DNA of 64,000 nt, from positions 4,712,001 to 4,776,000 of the forward strand of contig OX377203.1 in assembly GCA_947396885.1 (NCBI GenBank), written 5' to 3'. The stretch's first letter is position 1; each line of letters begins with the position of its first letter. The DNA is from Heligmosomoides polygyrus polygyrus (lineage: Eukaryota; Nematoda; Chromadorea; Rhabditida; Heligmosomidae). The translations under genes and the position numbers were made by a program. Shown piece after piece: positions 12,278-23,309 of this stretch. The notes under the pieces were generated by a model. The model did not search any database. It saw only the letters and a program-made list of their open reading frames with translations, and was not told the DNA's origin.

Positions 12278-12345
12278 ACACGGCGTTAGTCTATTCTACT
12301 TCGGACGCGCCACGCATTCTACTTCTACGGAACGTCATGAAGGCA
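12278..12345 (-). mobile_element. SINE 3'-module fragment
   Basis: Reads GCGTTAGTCTATTCTACTTC and then GCGCCACGCATTCTACTTCT. This is the reverse complement of the SINE 3' module only, with no head. Confidence 0.6.
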
Positions 12346-12360
12346 GTTATAATTCATCGC

Positions 12361-12505
12361 CCATGTCTGGAAGGTGGGCAGCATTGGAAAGTAGGGACGC
12401 ACCAGCCAATAACAGCCAATCTGAGCAATGACTGAACACACGTCAGCCAATCAGGGTGGCGACCGTACAAACCTTCTCTGAATAGCACTCCATTTGATGC
12501 ACTCT
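12361..12505. mobile_element. MITE half-element, GTCGCGAA subfamily
   Basis: The left end contains GGTGGGCAGCATTGG, followed by CACCAGCCAAT and two further CCAATC motifs. The right end is weak (CTGGGGCGTTCACACC). It is a diverged relative of the element at 33288-33452. Confidence 0.5.
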
Positions 12506-12618
12506 ACTGGCTGGGGCGTTCACACCACCACACCGAATGCACCGAATGCGGCCCATATATGCGACATGGACTGCACATTCTTTTTATAATCCCTTCACCG
12601 ACAAGATGATATGTGTGA

Positions 12619-13680
12619 TCAGAGAAGGGAGGGGCAGTTGGTAGGCAGGTCGTGTCCATTTTTCCGTAGATGACACATGTGAGTAGCTGTCGAACAAGAT
12701 AAGAAGTGCTCGACCTTCTCCACTGCCTTTCTGGGAGAGCTGGCGATCCAATCAGGAGGCGGAAAAGGTCGTGGTCTTGATCCATCGGACGTCAGTTGGT
12801 GGTTAAACTCAGCCTTGGTCGTTCCCATACAACGATGGGTCCGGATGTGAAATTCTTCAGACGACCTTCTCGACCCGATCTTGACGATGAAGCTGTCGAC
12901 GACCATCCTCTTGGTGAACTTCTCCAACTCCACGCAAAAACCATTGAACTCTTCGTCTTTGTCGGATGTTGGAGAGCACTTGACGTTGGTAAAGGATATG
13001 GATAAAGGACGGCGTTAGTCAATCCCTTCTGGGATGCGCCAGCGCATTCTACTTCTCGTGGAGGCGTGTTGAATGCGTATTTGGCCATACAATGACTTGC
13101 GGTGGCCAGACGATGAACAAGTGAGCGCTTTATCCTTCCCAGACACGTCTGGTACCAATTCACGGACCCCGGAGGGATGGAAGGCTTGGTTGTCCTGGGT
13201 GGTTAATCCGAACCAGGAACCTGGTATCGGGTGCTCGCGACAGTCGCGCCTCCTCCGACTGCGCTACACGCGCCCTTAGGTGACGTTGGCACGGAGCCAA
13301 ATCATCCAGTCCAGTCCAGGCTCATTTTCCGACGCTTCCGGAAAAGTCAAAGACGTACAGAGCCTGGTGGCATCTTCTCGGGACAGCTGTTCTCCAAGAG
13401 TCGCAGTCCGGTGTCTTCTCCCCTGGTCCTATTCACTCCGACGACGTCGTACTTGACGTTTTCTTGGCCAACACCACTAAAGGCTTTTATGATTGCTTCC
13501 GAGTTCAGCCTACCATCCCCTCACCTGGAGGGATCAACCTCTGAACATGTACATTTAGTGCAATTATCGCCTGCAGGACTACCGTAGTCCAAGGTTTTCT
13601 CGTTCTAAGGTGACTTAGGCGGCCTCTGATGGGATCTGACGAGCTCCAGCTCGAAGGTTCCCTTAAAGGATTAGTCCGGG
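12619..13680 (-). pseudogene. decayed RTE endonuclease (copy A)
   Basis: On the minus strand, conceptual peptides match the AP endonuclease of the full-length RTE at 49.7 kb. About 13460-13400 gives KYDVVGVNRTRGEDT, matching [12 protein letters not shown] of the intact copy. About 12950-12830 gives VELEKFTKRMVVDSFIVKIG and RSSEEFHIRTH, matching its ELEKF and [17 protein letters not shown] blocks. About 12740-12690 resembles the later [10 protein letters not shown] block, implying an internal deletion. Frameshifts and stops are frequent. A SINE (12990-13280) is inserted between the two blocks. This is a 5' portion of a LINE, inactive. It is older than the two clean RTE copies, because its divergence is obvious by eye. 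Confidence 0.7.
12981..13289 (-). mobile_element. tRNA-derived SINE with 9-bp duplication
   Basis: The SINE body is 12990-13280 in minus orientation: the GGATAAAGGACGGCG tail complement is on the left and CGCTACACGCGCCC head complement on the right. It is flanked by TGACGTTGG at 12981-12989 and 13281-13289, a 9-bp target-site duplication. It sits inside the decayed RTE endonuclease, so it inserted after that copy. Confidence 0.9.
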
Positions 13681-14200
13681 GTTAGTCCTTCAGACGACCT
13701 TCTCGACCCATTCTTGTGACGAAGTCGTCAACAGTCATCACTTTGTAGACTTCTCTAGCTCTCTCCACCGAGAAGACTTGGACTTCTCCGTCGTCGTAGT
13801 CGGGCGCTGGAGCAGGTGATCACGTCTAGCGGAACTTGAAAACTATGTGAGCTGACGGGGTCCTCGTAGAAAAAGCTGTTCTCCAGAATCGTGTGCGGTG
13901 CGTATTGATGGACTAGTGTCTTCTCTTCTCGTCGGATTCGGTCGGACGACGTCGTACACTTCACGTCTTCGTGCCGTACACCACTAAAGGTCTTCCATGA
14001 TTGCTTCAGAGTTCAGCCTGCCATCGCTTCTCCTGCAGAGATTGACCTATGAACATGAGCTTTTAGTATCGGTGTCGCTTCCTAGCGACTACTGTAGTCC
14101 TAACGTCTTCCGGCGAAGATTCTAAAGCGTTTTAGACGACCTTTGATCGCATCCGATGAGCTCCAACTCGAAGGTTCTCTGAGGGATTTGTAGGCATTCT
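13681..14200 (-). pseudogene. decayed RTE endonuclease (copy B)
   Basis: A second N-terminal RTE relic in the same orientation as copy A. On the minus strand about 13950-13900 gives VYDVV and TRREDT, about 13810 gives DYDDGEV, and about 13740-13690 gives YKVM and DFVTRMGREGRLK. These match [19 protein letters not shown] and [16 protein letters not shown] of the intact element. DNA of copies A and B aligns directly with each other over 13420-13675 and 13915-14192 (for example ACCACTAAAGG, GAGTTCAGCCT and GAGCTCCA blocks). The catalytic Asn of GDFN is lost (DFVT). Non-functional. Confidence 0.65.
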
Positions 14201-14711
14201 CACTTACACTGTTCGGAGAGAAAAGATGTAAGAAGTCGAGGACCTCCCATGTGGCAGGCCATGTGACAGGCGAATGAAAAGAACTCATCAAAAAATCTCT
14301 AAAAATTCTCCTCGAGTTGCTCCTTGCATCTAATTTTCCTTAAGAGCGCTCGGATCGGCTACGAGTGTTCCGCTTCTAGTTCCTTTTCTTGCGGATTAGT
14401 GAAGGACATAGATAGACTACCCTGATCCGTCAGTTCCCAATGAATTCACCTCTGATCCTGCGCCTCATTTTTTATCTGGATTTCAGCGCTTCATCAAGTA
14501 GAGTTGCGTGATTAGGCCGGCTGAAGGAAAGATTTCGCAGACACTATTTTAGCACTAGAGATCGTTTACAATATGAGTTTTTAGTATGCGGAGCACGTTC
14601 TCAGAAGCTTTAAATGTAGTTGAACACCTGAAGCAGGGAATATTATTATTAATATTAAAACCTTATTAATAAAAAGAAGAACTTATTAATAGAGGAGAAA
14701 AACTTATTAAT
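14201..14711. other. unassigned DNA ending in TTATTAATA repeats
   Basis: 14201-14640 shows nothing recognisable. 14643-14711 carries four short direct repeats of CTTATTAATA, immediately before the non-LTR element. Confidence 0.4.
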
Positions 14712-17540
14712 AAGCTATACCAGCTCGGAATAGAAGCGCTTCTCCTGAAATGGATGCGTTCTTATTTATCTGGAAGGCTTATGCGTGTCAAGGTTGGTAA
14801 CTCTTTCTCGAGAAGTTCCGCTTGCAGTAGTGGAGTTCCCCAAGGGGTGTATTCTCCCCAAATCTGTTTCTAGTTAACACAAGCGATCTTCCTGCGAGCT
14901 TAACCACTGATCCTGTTATGAAGGTATAGATGTATGCCGATGATATAAGGGTTTATGGAGCTTATAACAATGACAATATGACTCATGTCCACCAGGCCTT
15001 ACCCCAGTCTATCAATTCTGTGGTAGACTGGGCTAACACTTGGAAGATACCTGTGAATCTATCCAAAAGTTACTCTCTCCACCTTGGAAATCAGCCTAAT
15101 ATGAGTTACAAATTCAACAACGATGAACTCCAATCGGTATATGAGGTTCGCGACCTTGGAATTTTTATTTTATTTATTTATTTATTTATTTCTGTACGAT
15201 GCATAAGGCATACGTGATATAGGATGTAGCACAATACAAAACACCAATACAGGAAGAACAACTGTTAAATCTAGAAATGTAAAAGCTTGTTTCTAGCCAT
15301 GTGCTTGAACAGCCTGTAATGTGCCGACGATCGAGGGACACAGGAGTTTAGCGAGATAAAGCTGGAACCAGCTCTACACGTGAAACTACATGACCTGGTA
15401 TTCGTTTTGGGTACACCGTAAGATATTTTTTCTGAGCTGCCCCTAGTTCTAGATATTATTATACGATAGAATTTTGAAGCATCTACATCAATTAGGCCAG
15501 TCAAGAGTTTGAAAACAACACAGACATCAGTAAGTTTACGACGAGTGACTAAGGAATGCAACTTATATTTGCTATTTCTAGCTACAGGACGAGGAGCTCT
15601 TACAGATCTACTACAAGCTATCCTAAAAAATAATTTGCGAGTGAAATTGTCTTGCACCTTTTCAAGAAGAGCGATGTCTTTTGACTTCGAAGGAGAAAAG
15701 ACTGGTGAACCATACTCCACAGTAGGGCGAATGTATGACTTGTAAGCCCTAAAAAGCATTTCCTGATCCACTATAGAGAGAGCTTTGAATATAAGGAATG
15801 TTCGAGAAGACGCTTTATTGTAAATCATTTTGTAGTGCTCGGAGAAGTCAAGCTTATTGTCGTAGTGAAATCCTAAATCTTTGACGTGAGAAACGGGTGT
15901 TAATGAGTGATTTTTGATGCTATAGTTGGCGTCATAATCAGATTTACCCATCCTCATAAATACCGTTTTCTCAGGTGCTAGGGGCAGTCTCCATGTTTCA
16001 GACCACATCTCTATAGCATCAAGGGCAGACTGAATAGACTCTATGTCACTTGGGCCTCTGATACTTCTATATATCTTTACATCATCTGCGAACTGCTTAC
16101 AACTAACACCACATCCTTCTAAAATTACAGGTAGATCAGACGTATAAATAGCAAAAAGAATTGGGGACAGCACCCTACCCTGGGGCACCCCACTTGAAAC
16201 AGGTTTAGTAGTGGAGAGGCTGTGAGCGACTTTAACCTGGAAACTCCTCTCTATCAGATAGTCCTTTATCCAGCTGATTACTATAGGATGGAACTCCAAA
16301 CTTTCAATCTTGTGTAGTAGCTTACTGTGGTCGACCCTATTCCTTATTGATCATAAGCTTAATTTTGCAAACCATATTGATGCTCTGGTATTATACGGAA
16401 AGCGCTTTCCATTCTTTTTTAATTTATAGAAACATTAAATCTAATGACAGAGCCATACTGAGTGGTTTATATAACTCTTTTGTTATTCCAATAGTTGAGT
16501 ATTGTTCACAGGTTTGGAGTCCTTTCACAAAGAGGTTTCAAGCAAAAATTGAGAGCGTTCGAAAGACTTTCACAAAAATTTTGTTTTATAGGTGTGTATC
16601 CCTCACGAATGATTTTGGAGAGCTTCCAAATTATCAAGAGAGGCTCAGGCTTTTTAACCTTAAGAGCCTCCTTTATAGACGCATTTTCACTGACTTAGTT
16701 TTGTGCTTTAAAGTTTTGAAAGGAGAATCTCGGCTTAGTGCTAGCAAGTATTGGACATTTTTGCCAACGATGGGTCATCGAAATATCTATAGATTCCATT
16801 GTCCCAGAATAAAGAGAAAGAATCGTGAAAAAGTCTTCAGCTCCCTTTTCTTTCGTGGTGCTCGTTGGTTACAGATGTTGCCTGCTAGCTTCTTAGAAGC
16901 TCCAAATGTAGGTGTTTTTAAAATGAGGTTAAAGAAAATAGATTTGCTTGCAACATTGCACATTGTTGACATTAGCTAGAAGCAATGTTCGGTTTCTTAT
17001 TTTACTTTTATTCTCTTTATTTTTCCTAAATTTCTCACATTCTGTTGTTTTTGTCTTACTGGTTAGCCCTTCATCAACCCCTGCTTTTGTTTTAGTGTTA
17101 TGTTTTCTTTTCTAAATTATAACCTTGATAATTTTCTTATTCTCAGCACTTAGTTTTAATAATGTTTTCTATGTTTTTTCTTCGTTTTGTGTTTGTTGTT
17201 TGTTTTTCTCTACAATTGCCTCCCCAAAATTTCCTCACCCTTTTTTCCCACGCTTCCCCAAGCAGCAGTTAGGTGGGCACTGATGAAGTCGACGGACCTA
17301 CTAAGTTGGTATCCGGAGCCGTTACTCTTGAACGACTTGTAGTGTTTGGCGGGCCACTGCTCCTCTTCGTCAGTTTCCCACTATTTCCCATTGTTCTGGT
17401 CTGGTTTAACTGTCTTGGTGTATCATAATTCGCTAATTATTCTGCAGAGATTTTTTTTAAAAAATTTCACTTAATTGTTTCACTGTGGTGCCTGTACACT
17501 CAGTTTTGTGTTTTTTACCACTTTTTTTACTGCCTCTAGT
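14712..17540 (+). pseudogene. non-LTR retrotransposon RT (CR1/Jockey-like), split by another element
   Basis: The plus-strand reverse transcriptase reads from about 14712 (LLKWMRSYLSGR, then SSGVPQG, motif B) through 14930-15160 (MYADDIRVYG, the catalytic YADD motif; DWANTWKIPVNLSK; VRDLGIF). Homology resumes at about 16340 (DHKLNFANHIDAL) and continues to 16979 (SGLYNSFVIPIVEYCSQVW, RLFNLKSLLYRR, VFKMRLKKIDLL). The intervening 15163-16340 belongs to a second element in the opposite strand. The RT has a frameshift after motif B and another near 16420, and its 5' part, including any endonuclease, is missing. 16980-17540 is AT/pyrimidine-rich, with GATGAAGTCGACGGAC at 17283, like a CR1-type 3' UTR. 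The clade is inferred from motif style. Confidence 0.75.
15163..16340 (-). mobile_element. 5'-truncated CR1-like non-LTR element nested in another
   Basis: On the minus strand an open frame of about 355 codons enters at about 16340 (NRVDHSKLLHKIESLEFHP) and stops at 15271. It shows RT motif B (SGVPQGRVLSPILFAIY), motif C (QFADDVK), thumb-region motifs (VKDLGFHYDNKLDF) and the C-terminal YGSPVFSPSKSKDIALLEKV. The element is cut at RT block A (the usual FDRVDHSKL begins here), so endonuclease and ORF1 are absent. Its 3' end is a TAAA repeat, seen as TTTA repeats at 15164-15190. The reading frame is uninterrupted, so the insertion is younger than its broken host. A target-site duplication could not be resolved. 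Confidence 0.85.
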
Positions 17541-18099
17541 GATTTTGTGCTTCTCGACCAATCACGGTGGACGGGCGAGCAATCAATCAATACCGATTAA
17601 TATCGGTCGACTGCTAACCGCTTGGCAGCAGACATCACCTTGATATCTGCAGCGGAAGACTACCAGGATTAAGCCGTGCCGCGCGCTTCTAAGCTATTAG
17701 GTGTAGGAGATCAGCTCGGCTTCGGATGAACTCGTCAGTTGCTGCTCACCTGGCCTGCAATTCGTTGAATGCTGTGCGTAATCGGATCGTCTCGGCTCTG
17801 GATGCGTCTTACCGACGCTGAGCCGCGGTTACCCGTACGGCGCCGGATCGGCCCACGTCGTAAGCCGGTTGAAATCCGCGCCGCCACGGTGACAAACATC
17901 GCCGTGAGCCGGTCAAGCGGCTCCGCGGGGCTTCATAGCTCTAAAGACAACGGTCGGCTTCTGATGCCAGTGATTTTATGCTCTACCTTCATTCTCCTTG
18001 TCAATTAGGCTTCAGAAGGTAAGGGATGCTCCATCAGAAGATGGGAAGCTGTACGATGTCCTTCAGTTGAGTGGGAACACAGAGTATAGTTGCGCCCTC
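17541..18099. other. unassigned GC-richer DNA
   Basis: No gene recognised. Contains ATCGGTCGACTGC, GGTCAAGCGGCTCCGCGGGG and similar. The 79-codon frame at 17769-18008 is arginine-rich and has no recognisable family. Confidence 0.35.
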
Positions 18100-18437
18100 A
18101 AAATTGTTTCGAATATTCGAATGGTTTCGAACGCGCACAATTTTCGGATATTTGGATTCGAATGCATTCGAAAAACGGGGTTAGCTGAATACTCGAGTCG
18201 GAGTACGTTTTAAAAATCGAATTTTAAAACATTCGAATTTGAGTACGTTGGAAAAACTCGATTTTTCCAAATTTTTGAATTCGAATACATTTGAAAAAGG
18301 CGATTATTTGAATAATCGAATTCGAATACGTTAGAAAAACTCGCTTTTTTGCATATTCTCATTCGAATAATAATTCCAAGATTGAATCGTGTATTCGAAT
18401 TTGATTATTGGATTTGGCAATTCGAATTCGTATCCTG
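18100..18437. repeat. TTCGAA-rich minisatellite
   Basis: Diverged units of about 65-70 bp built from ATTCGAATACGTT and GAAAAACTCG, with dense TTCGAA and GAATTC palindromes. No coding signal. It directly precedes the MITE array. Confidence 0.7.
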
Positions 18438-18486
18438 TAAACTTCTTTAAGAACGGGTGTGTCATCTGGAGGCGGCGTGCACACGA

Positions 18487-21400
18487 TCGTCCCCTCTGAT
18501 TGGTTGACGTGTTACTGCCTGCCATGTAGGCCACATTAGCGACTAGTCCACTTCTTCAGTTCCTACTTGCTACCTGTCTGCTCTGCTTCCCGACGCCTGC
18601 TGTTCACCCTCTTGTCCCTGATTCTCTGATTTCCCAGCTTTATAAATCCGTCCGTCCGTCCGTCTGTCATCCATATACTAGTCCTTAATGTGGCCTACAT
18701 TAGGAGGTGGGAAATCAGTCAGACCCCCATTGAACGGAGTGGGCGTGGCATGCAGATGCGGCGTACACGCTTTCTGATTGGGTGGTGCGTTCTCGGTTGG
18801 TTGATGCTTTGTTTCATTGTGTACGTCTGTGATTGGCTGTGCATGCCCGCCTCCCATGTAGGCCATATTAACGACTAGTCCCCTTTTTCATCTCTACTTG
18901 CTGTCTGTCTGCTTTGTTACTCGATGCCTCCTGTTCTCCCTGATTTTCCAGCTTCATAGATCTGTCTGTCCGTCCATCTGTCGTCCATATACTAGTCGTT
19001 AATGTGACCTACATTAGGAGGCGGGAAATCAGTCAGACCCCGCATTGAACATAGCGGACATGCCACTTGGTGGCGGCTTGCGTACAATTTCTGCTCTCTG
19101 ATTGGCCAATGCGTGCATGTCCGGTTCTCCACTTGAGCTTATATGGTTGGCTTGCCGCGTCACCACCTGTAGGCCACATTAGCGACTAGTCACTTTTTCA
19201 AGCTTTATGCACTTGCCGCCTTCTACTCCGCTTCTCTACGCCTCCTGTTCGCTTACTTCTCTTCGTACTTCCAGCTTCATAGATTTGTCTGCCCGTCTGT
19301 CTGTCGTCCATATACTAGTCGTTAATCTGGCCTACATTGGGAGGTTTGAAAGCAGTCAAGACCCCACATTGAGCCGTATGGGCGTGGCTTGCAGAGGCGG
19401 CGTACACGCTTTCTGATTGGGTGGTGCGTTCTCGGTTGGCTGGTGCTTTGTATGATTGCGTGCGTCTGTGATTGGTTGGTGCGTTCCCGCCTCCCATGTA
19501 GGCCATATTAACGATTAGTTGCCTTTTTCCATCTCTACTTGCTGCCTGTCTGCTTTGTTACTCAATGCCTCCTGTTCGCCTCCTCCTCCCTGATTTTCCA
19601 GCTTCATAGATTTGTCTGTCCGTCCATCTGTCGTCCATATACTAGTCGTTAATCTGGCCTACATTAGGAGGTGGGAAAGCAGTCAGACCCCGCATTGAAC
19701 AGAGCGGACATGCCACTCGGTGGCGACTTGCACACAATTTATGCTCTTTGATTGACTGGTGCCTGCTCGACCTGAGTGGCGTTGATTGTGTGATAGGCTG
19801 GCGCGTTCCCGTCTCCAATGTAGGCCACATTAACGACCAGTCACTCTTTCAAACTCTATGTACTTGCTGCTTGGCTGCTGCGCTTCTCTACGCCTCCTAT
19901 TCGCTTACTTCTCTTCGTTCTTCCAGCTTCATAGATTTGTCTGCCCGTCTGTATGTCGTCCATATACTAGTCGTTAATCTGCCCTACATTGGGATGGTGG
20001 AAATCAGCCAGACCCTGCATTGAACGGAGTTGGCGTGGCATGCAGAAGCGGCGTACACACTCTCTGATTGCTTGACTGCTCCGCTTCGTTCCTCTGGTTG
20101 GGTGATGCGTTCTCGGTTGGTGCTTTGTTTGATGGTGTTCGTCTGTGATTGGCTAGTGCGTGCTCGCCTCCCATGTAGACCACATTAACGACTAGTCCAC
20201 TTCTCCAATTCCTACTTGCTGCTTGTCTGCTCTGTTACTCGATGCCTCCTGCTCGCTTACTTCTCCTTGTTCTTCCAGCTTCATAGATCTGTCCTCCGTC
20301 CATCTGTCGTCCATATACTAGTCGTTAATGTGGCCTACATTAGGAGGCGGGAAGCCAGTCAGACCCCACATTGAACGGAGTGGGCGCGGCATGCAGAAGC
20401 GGCGTGCACGCTCTCTGATTGCCAGACTGCTCCGCTTCGTTCCTCTGATTGGGTGGTGCGTTCTCGGTTGGCTGGTGCTTTGTTTGATTGCGTGCGTCTG
20501 TGATTGGCTGATGCGTGCCTGCCTCCCATGTAGGCCATATTAACGACTAGTCTCCTTTTCCAGCTCTACTTGCTGCCTGACTACTCCGCTTCTCTACGCC
20601 TCCTGTTCGCTTACTTCTCTTCGTTCTTCCAGCTTTATAGATTTGTCTGCCCGTCTGTCTATCGTCCATATACTAGTCGTTAATGTGGCCTAAATTTGGA
20701 GGCGGGAAGCCAGTCAGACCCCAATTGAACGGCGTGGGCGTGGCATGCAGAGACGGCGTGCACAGTCTCTGACTGCTTGACTGCTCCGCTTCGTTCCTCT
20801 GATTGGGTGGTGCGTTCGCGGTTGGTGCTTTATTTGATTGTGTGCGTCTGTGATTGGCTGGTGCGTGCCCGCCTCTTATGTAGACCACATTAACGACTAG
20901 TCCACTTCTCCAATTCCTACTTGCTGCCTGTCTGCTTTGTTACTCGATGCCTCCTGTTCGCCTCCTTCTCCCTGATTTTCCAACTTCATAGATCTGTCTG
21001 TCCTTCCATCTGTCGTCCATGTAATAGTCGTTAATCTGGCCTACATTAGGAGGTGTGAAAGCAGTCAGACTCCGCATTGAACAGAACGGACATGCCACTC
21101 GGTGGCGGCTTGCATACAATTTGTGCTCTCTGATTGGCTAATGCGTGCATGTCCGGTTCTCCACTTGAGCTTATATGGTTGGCTGGCACGTCACCACCTA
21201 CCATGTAGGCCACATTAACGACTTGTCAGTTTTTCAAGCTTTATGTACTTGCTGCCTGACTACTCCGCTTCACTACGCCTCCTATTCGCTTACTTCTCTT
21301 CGTTCTTCCAGCTTCATAGATTTGTCTGCCTGTCTGTCTGTTGTCCATATACTAGTCGTTAATGTGGCCTGCATTAGGAGGCGGGAAGCCAGCCAGACCC

Positions 21401-21900
21401 CGCATTGAACGGAGTTGGCGTGGCATGCAGAAGCGGCGTACACACTCTCTGATTGCTTGACTGCTCCGCTTCGTTCCTCTGGTTGGGTGATGCGTTCTCG
21501 GTTGGTGCTTTGTTTGATGGTGTTCGTCTGTGATTGGCTAGTGCGTGCTCGCCTCCCATGTAGACCACATTAACGACTAGTCCACTTCTCCAATTCCTAC
21601 TTGCTGCCTGTCTGCTTTGTTACTCGATGCCTCCTGTTCGCTTACTTCTCCTTGTTCTTCCAGCTTCATAGATCTGTCCTCCGTCCATCTGTCGTCCATA
21701 TACTAGTCGTTAATGTGGCCTACATTAGGAGGCGGGAAACCAGTCAGACCCCGCATTGAGCGGAGTGGGCGCGGCATGCAGAAGCGGCGTGCACACTCTC
21801 TGATTGGGTGGTGCGTTCTCGGTTGGTTCTTTGTTTGATTATGTGCGTCTGTGATTGGTTGGTGCGTGCCCGCCTCCCATGTAGGCCACATTAACGACTA
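18487..21900. repeat. array of ten tandem MITEs with constant spacers
   Basis: Ten complete copies run from GTCGTTAATGTGGCCTACAT on the left to its complement on the right: 18681-18875, 18995-19186, 19318-19515, 19645-19837, 19970-20192, 20321-20547, 20676-20897, 21027-21222, 21355-21577 and 21706-21898. A right half-copy lies at about 18505-18538. Copies are 192-227 bp. Longer ones carry an extra segment with CTGCTCCGCTTCGTTCCTCTG. Spacers of about 105-140 bp are also homologous to each other (CTACTTGCTGCCTGTCTGC, CAGCTTCATAGAT, CGTCCATATACTAG), so MITE plus spacer is a 314-355-bp satellite unit. Interiors contain paired CCAATCA/TGATTGG motifs. Frames reading MAYIRR or VGHIND are repeat shadows. 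Confidence 0.93.
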
Positions 21901-21909
21901 GTCTCCTTT

Positions 21910-22640
21910 TTCCAGCGCTAATTGCTGCCTGACTACTTCCCTTTTCGCTCTCTCTGTTCGCCTCCTCGTACATTCCAGCTGTTTCGATCGTCTGTCAACC
22001 CGTCTATCCGTCAGCTATGTACTTCTTCACCTCCTATAACTGCCCGCCCCCACGACGCCCTCCTTCGACACACCGCTCGGCCGGCCCGCTCGAGTTCCTC
22101 ACTTCATCACGTCGAATCGAATTTTAAAATCAAACACACGGTTTGCACATGCAAATTCGCTCGTCGTTTCCGGCGCCTGAGCAGAAGCAGCGGCAGCAGC
22201 AGTCCGTAGTGAGTGATTGATGGGACGTTTGGCTCCTCGGCGATGGAGTGAAGCGCCCTCTTGAACCCTCCCATCAGCCCCTACTTCGGCAAGATGTTCT
22301 CGCTTTCACCCTGTGGTTCGTGGCTAGTTTTCTACGATCTTTTAAAGTCCGATGGTGTTTTGGAGCCGTTGTTTAAACGTCTGCGTCGGCCATGCTGCCG
22401 AAAGTTTGAGTTTCTCGGAGTTTTTGTGGCAGTTTTTTGCCACCCACTGCTGTTAGCCGCCCTGCCCTTTTAGGCCACGCATTTACTTTCTTCGTTTTCT
22501 TCTCACGAGCCCTCTATTTCTTCGTCTTCTTCGAAGCTTTCTCAGAAAAAATTCAATTTTTTGTGTGTTTTTCGCCTGCCACTTTCATGCTATCGATCCC
22601 GAGCTGCCCTTTGAGAAATCTGTTTTCGGCTTCAACCACA
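21910..22640. other. unassigned DNA
   Basis: No gene recognised. 22180-22210 has an AGCAGCGGCAGCAGCAG run. 22430-22560 is T/C-rich. The frame at 22261-22473 is not similar to anything I know. Confidence 0.35.
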
Positions 22641-22649
22641 TGACGTTGT

Positions 22650-23030
22650 GTCTAGGTCCGCTGGATGAAAACGAGGTGAATTCAAGGGCGTTCGGAAGGT
22701 ATCTGCTGAAATAGGGCAAGTTTTCAAGACGAAACAACTTTTTAACAACGAAACAGTTTCCGTCGACATCGACTATCTTCCACCAACGTTCTACAAGGCG
22801 TCGGAATCCCTTGGTGTAGAACTCCGATGACGTGGAGCGAAAACAGCCTGAAGGTCGTTTTCGAGCTGGTCACGATTGCTGTAGCGATTCTCTTCCAGGA
22901 GATGCTGAAGCGATCGAAAGAGGCTTAGTCGGTCGTTGTTTGGGGCCATGTCGTTCTGCGCTGTACGGTGGGTGTGGTAGAACTTCCTTCACTCGAGTTC
23001 CAGAATTTTCTGTGAAGTCTTCTTCACGTG
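22650..23030 (-). pseudogene. mariner transposase C-terminal relic
   Basis: On the minus strand three frames together give mariner C-terminal blocks: LPHPPYSAE (normally PPYSPDLAP), then LFRSLQHLLEENRYSNRDQL and ENDLQAVFA, then FYTKGFRRLVERWWKIVDVD and GNCFV. At least two frameshifts separate them, and the residue expected to be the third catalytic Asp is lost in the PYSAE block. The outer end near 22652 (CTAGGTCCGCTGG) may be a decayed terminal repeat. A SINE abuts its inner edge, and beyond that lies an N-terminal mariner relic in the opposite orientation. Confidence 0.75.
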
Positions 23031-23035
23031 TCCAA

Positions 23036-23309
23036 GGACGCGGCGACTGTAGCGTGCACCCGATACCAGGTTCCTGGTTCGGATTTCCCCCTCCAAGCCA
23101 ACCAAGCCAAACAACCCTCCGGGGTCGGTGAATGGGTACCAGACCTGCTAGGAAGGATAAACCGCTGATTTGTTCATCAGCTGGCCACCGCAAGTCATTG
23201 TATGGCCAAATACGCATTCAAATCACCCCCACGACATCCCGTAGACGTAGAATGCGTGGCGCATCCCAAAAGGGATTGAGTAACGCTCTCCTTTATCTTT
23301 TATCCTTAT
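23036..23309 (+). mobile_element. tRNA-derived SINE, head-truncated
   Basis: Lacks the box A portion and starts around GGCGACTGTAGCGTGCACCC. It keeps CCAGGTTCCTGGTTCGGATT, the GGTACCAGACC body, GGCCACCGCAAGTCATTGTA, the 3' module GTAGAATGCGTGGCGCATCC and a TTTATCTTTTATCC tail. Confidence 0.88.

Noticed and set aside
18678..21891. Repeated ~62-codon frames with VGHIND endings on the minus strand
   Set aside because: They coincide exactly with the MITE copies and their inverted ends; the similarity is that of the DNA repeat.
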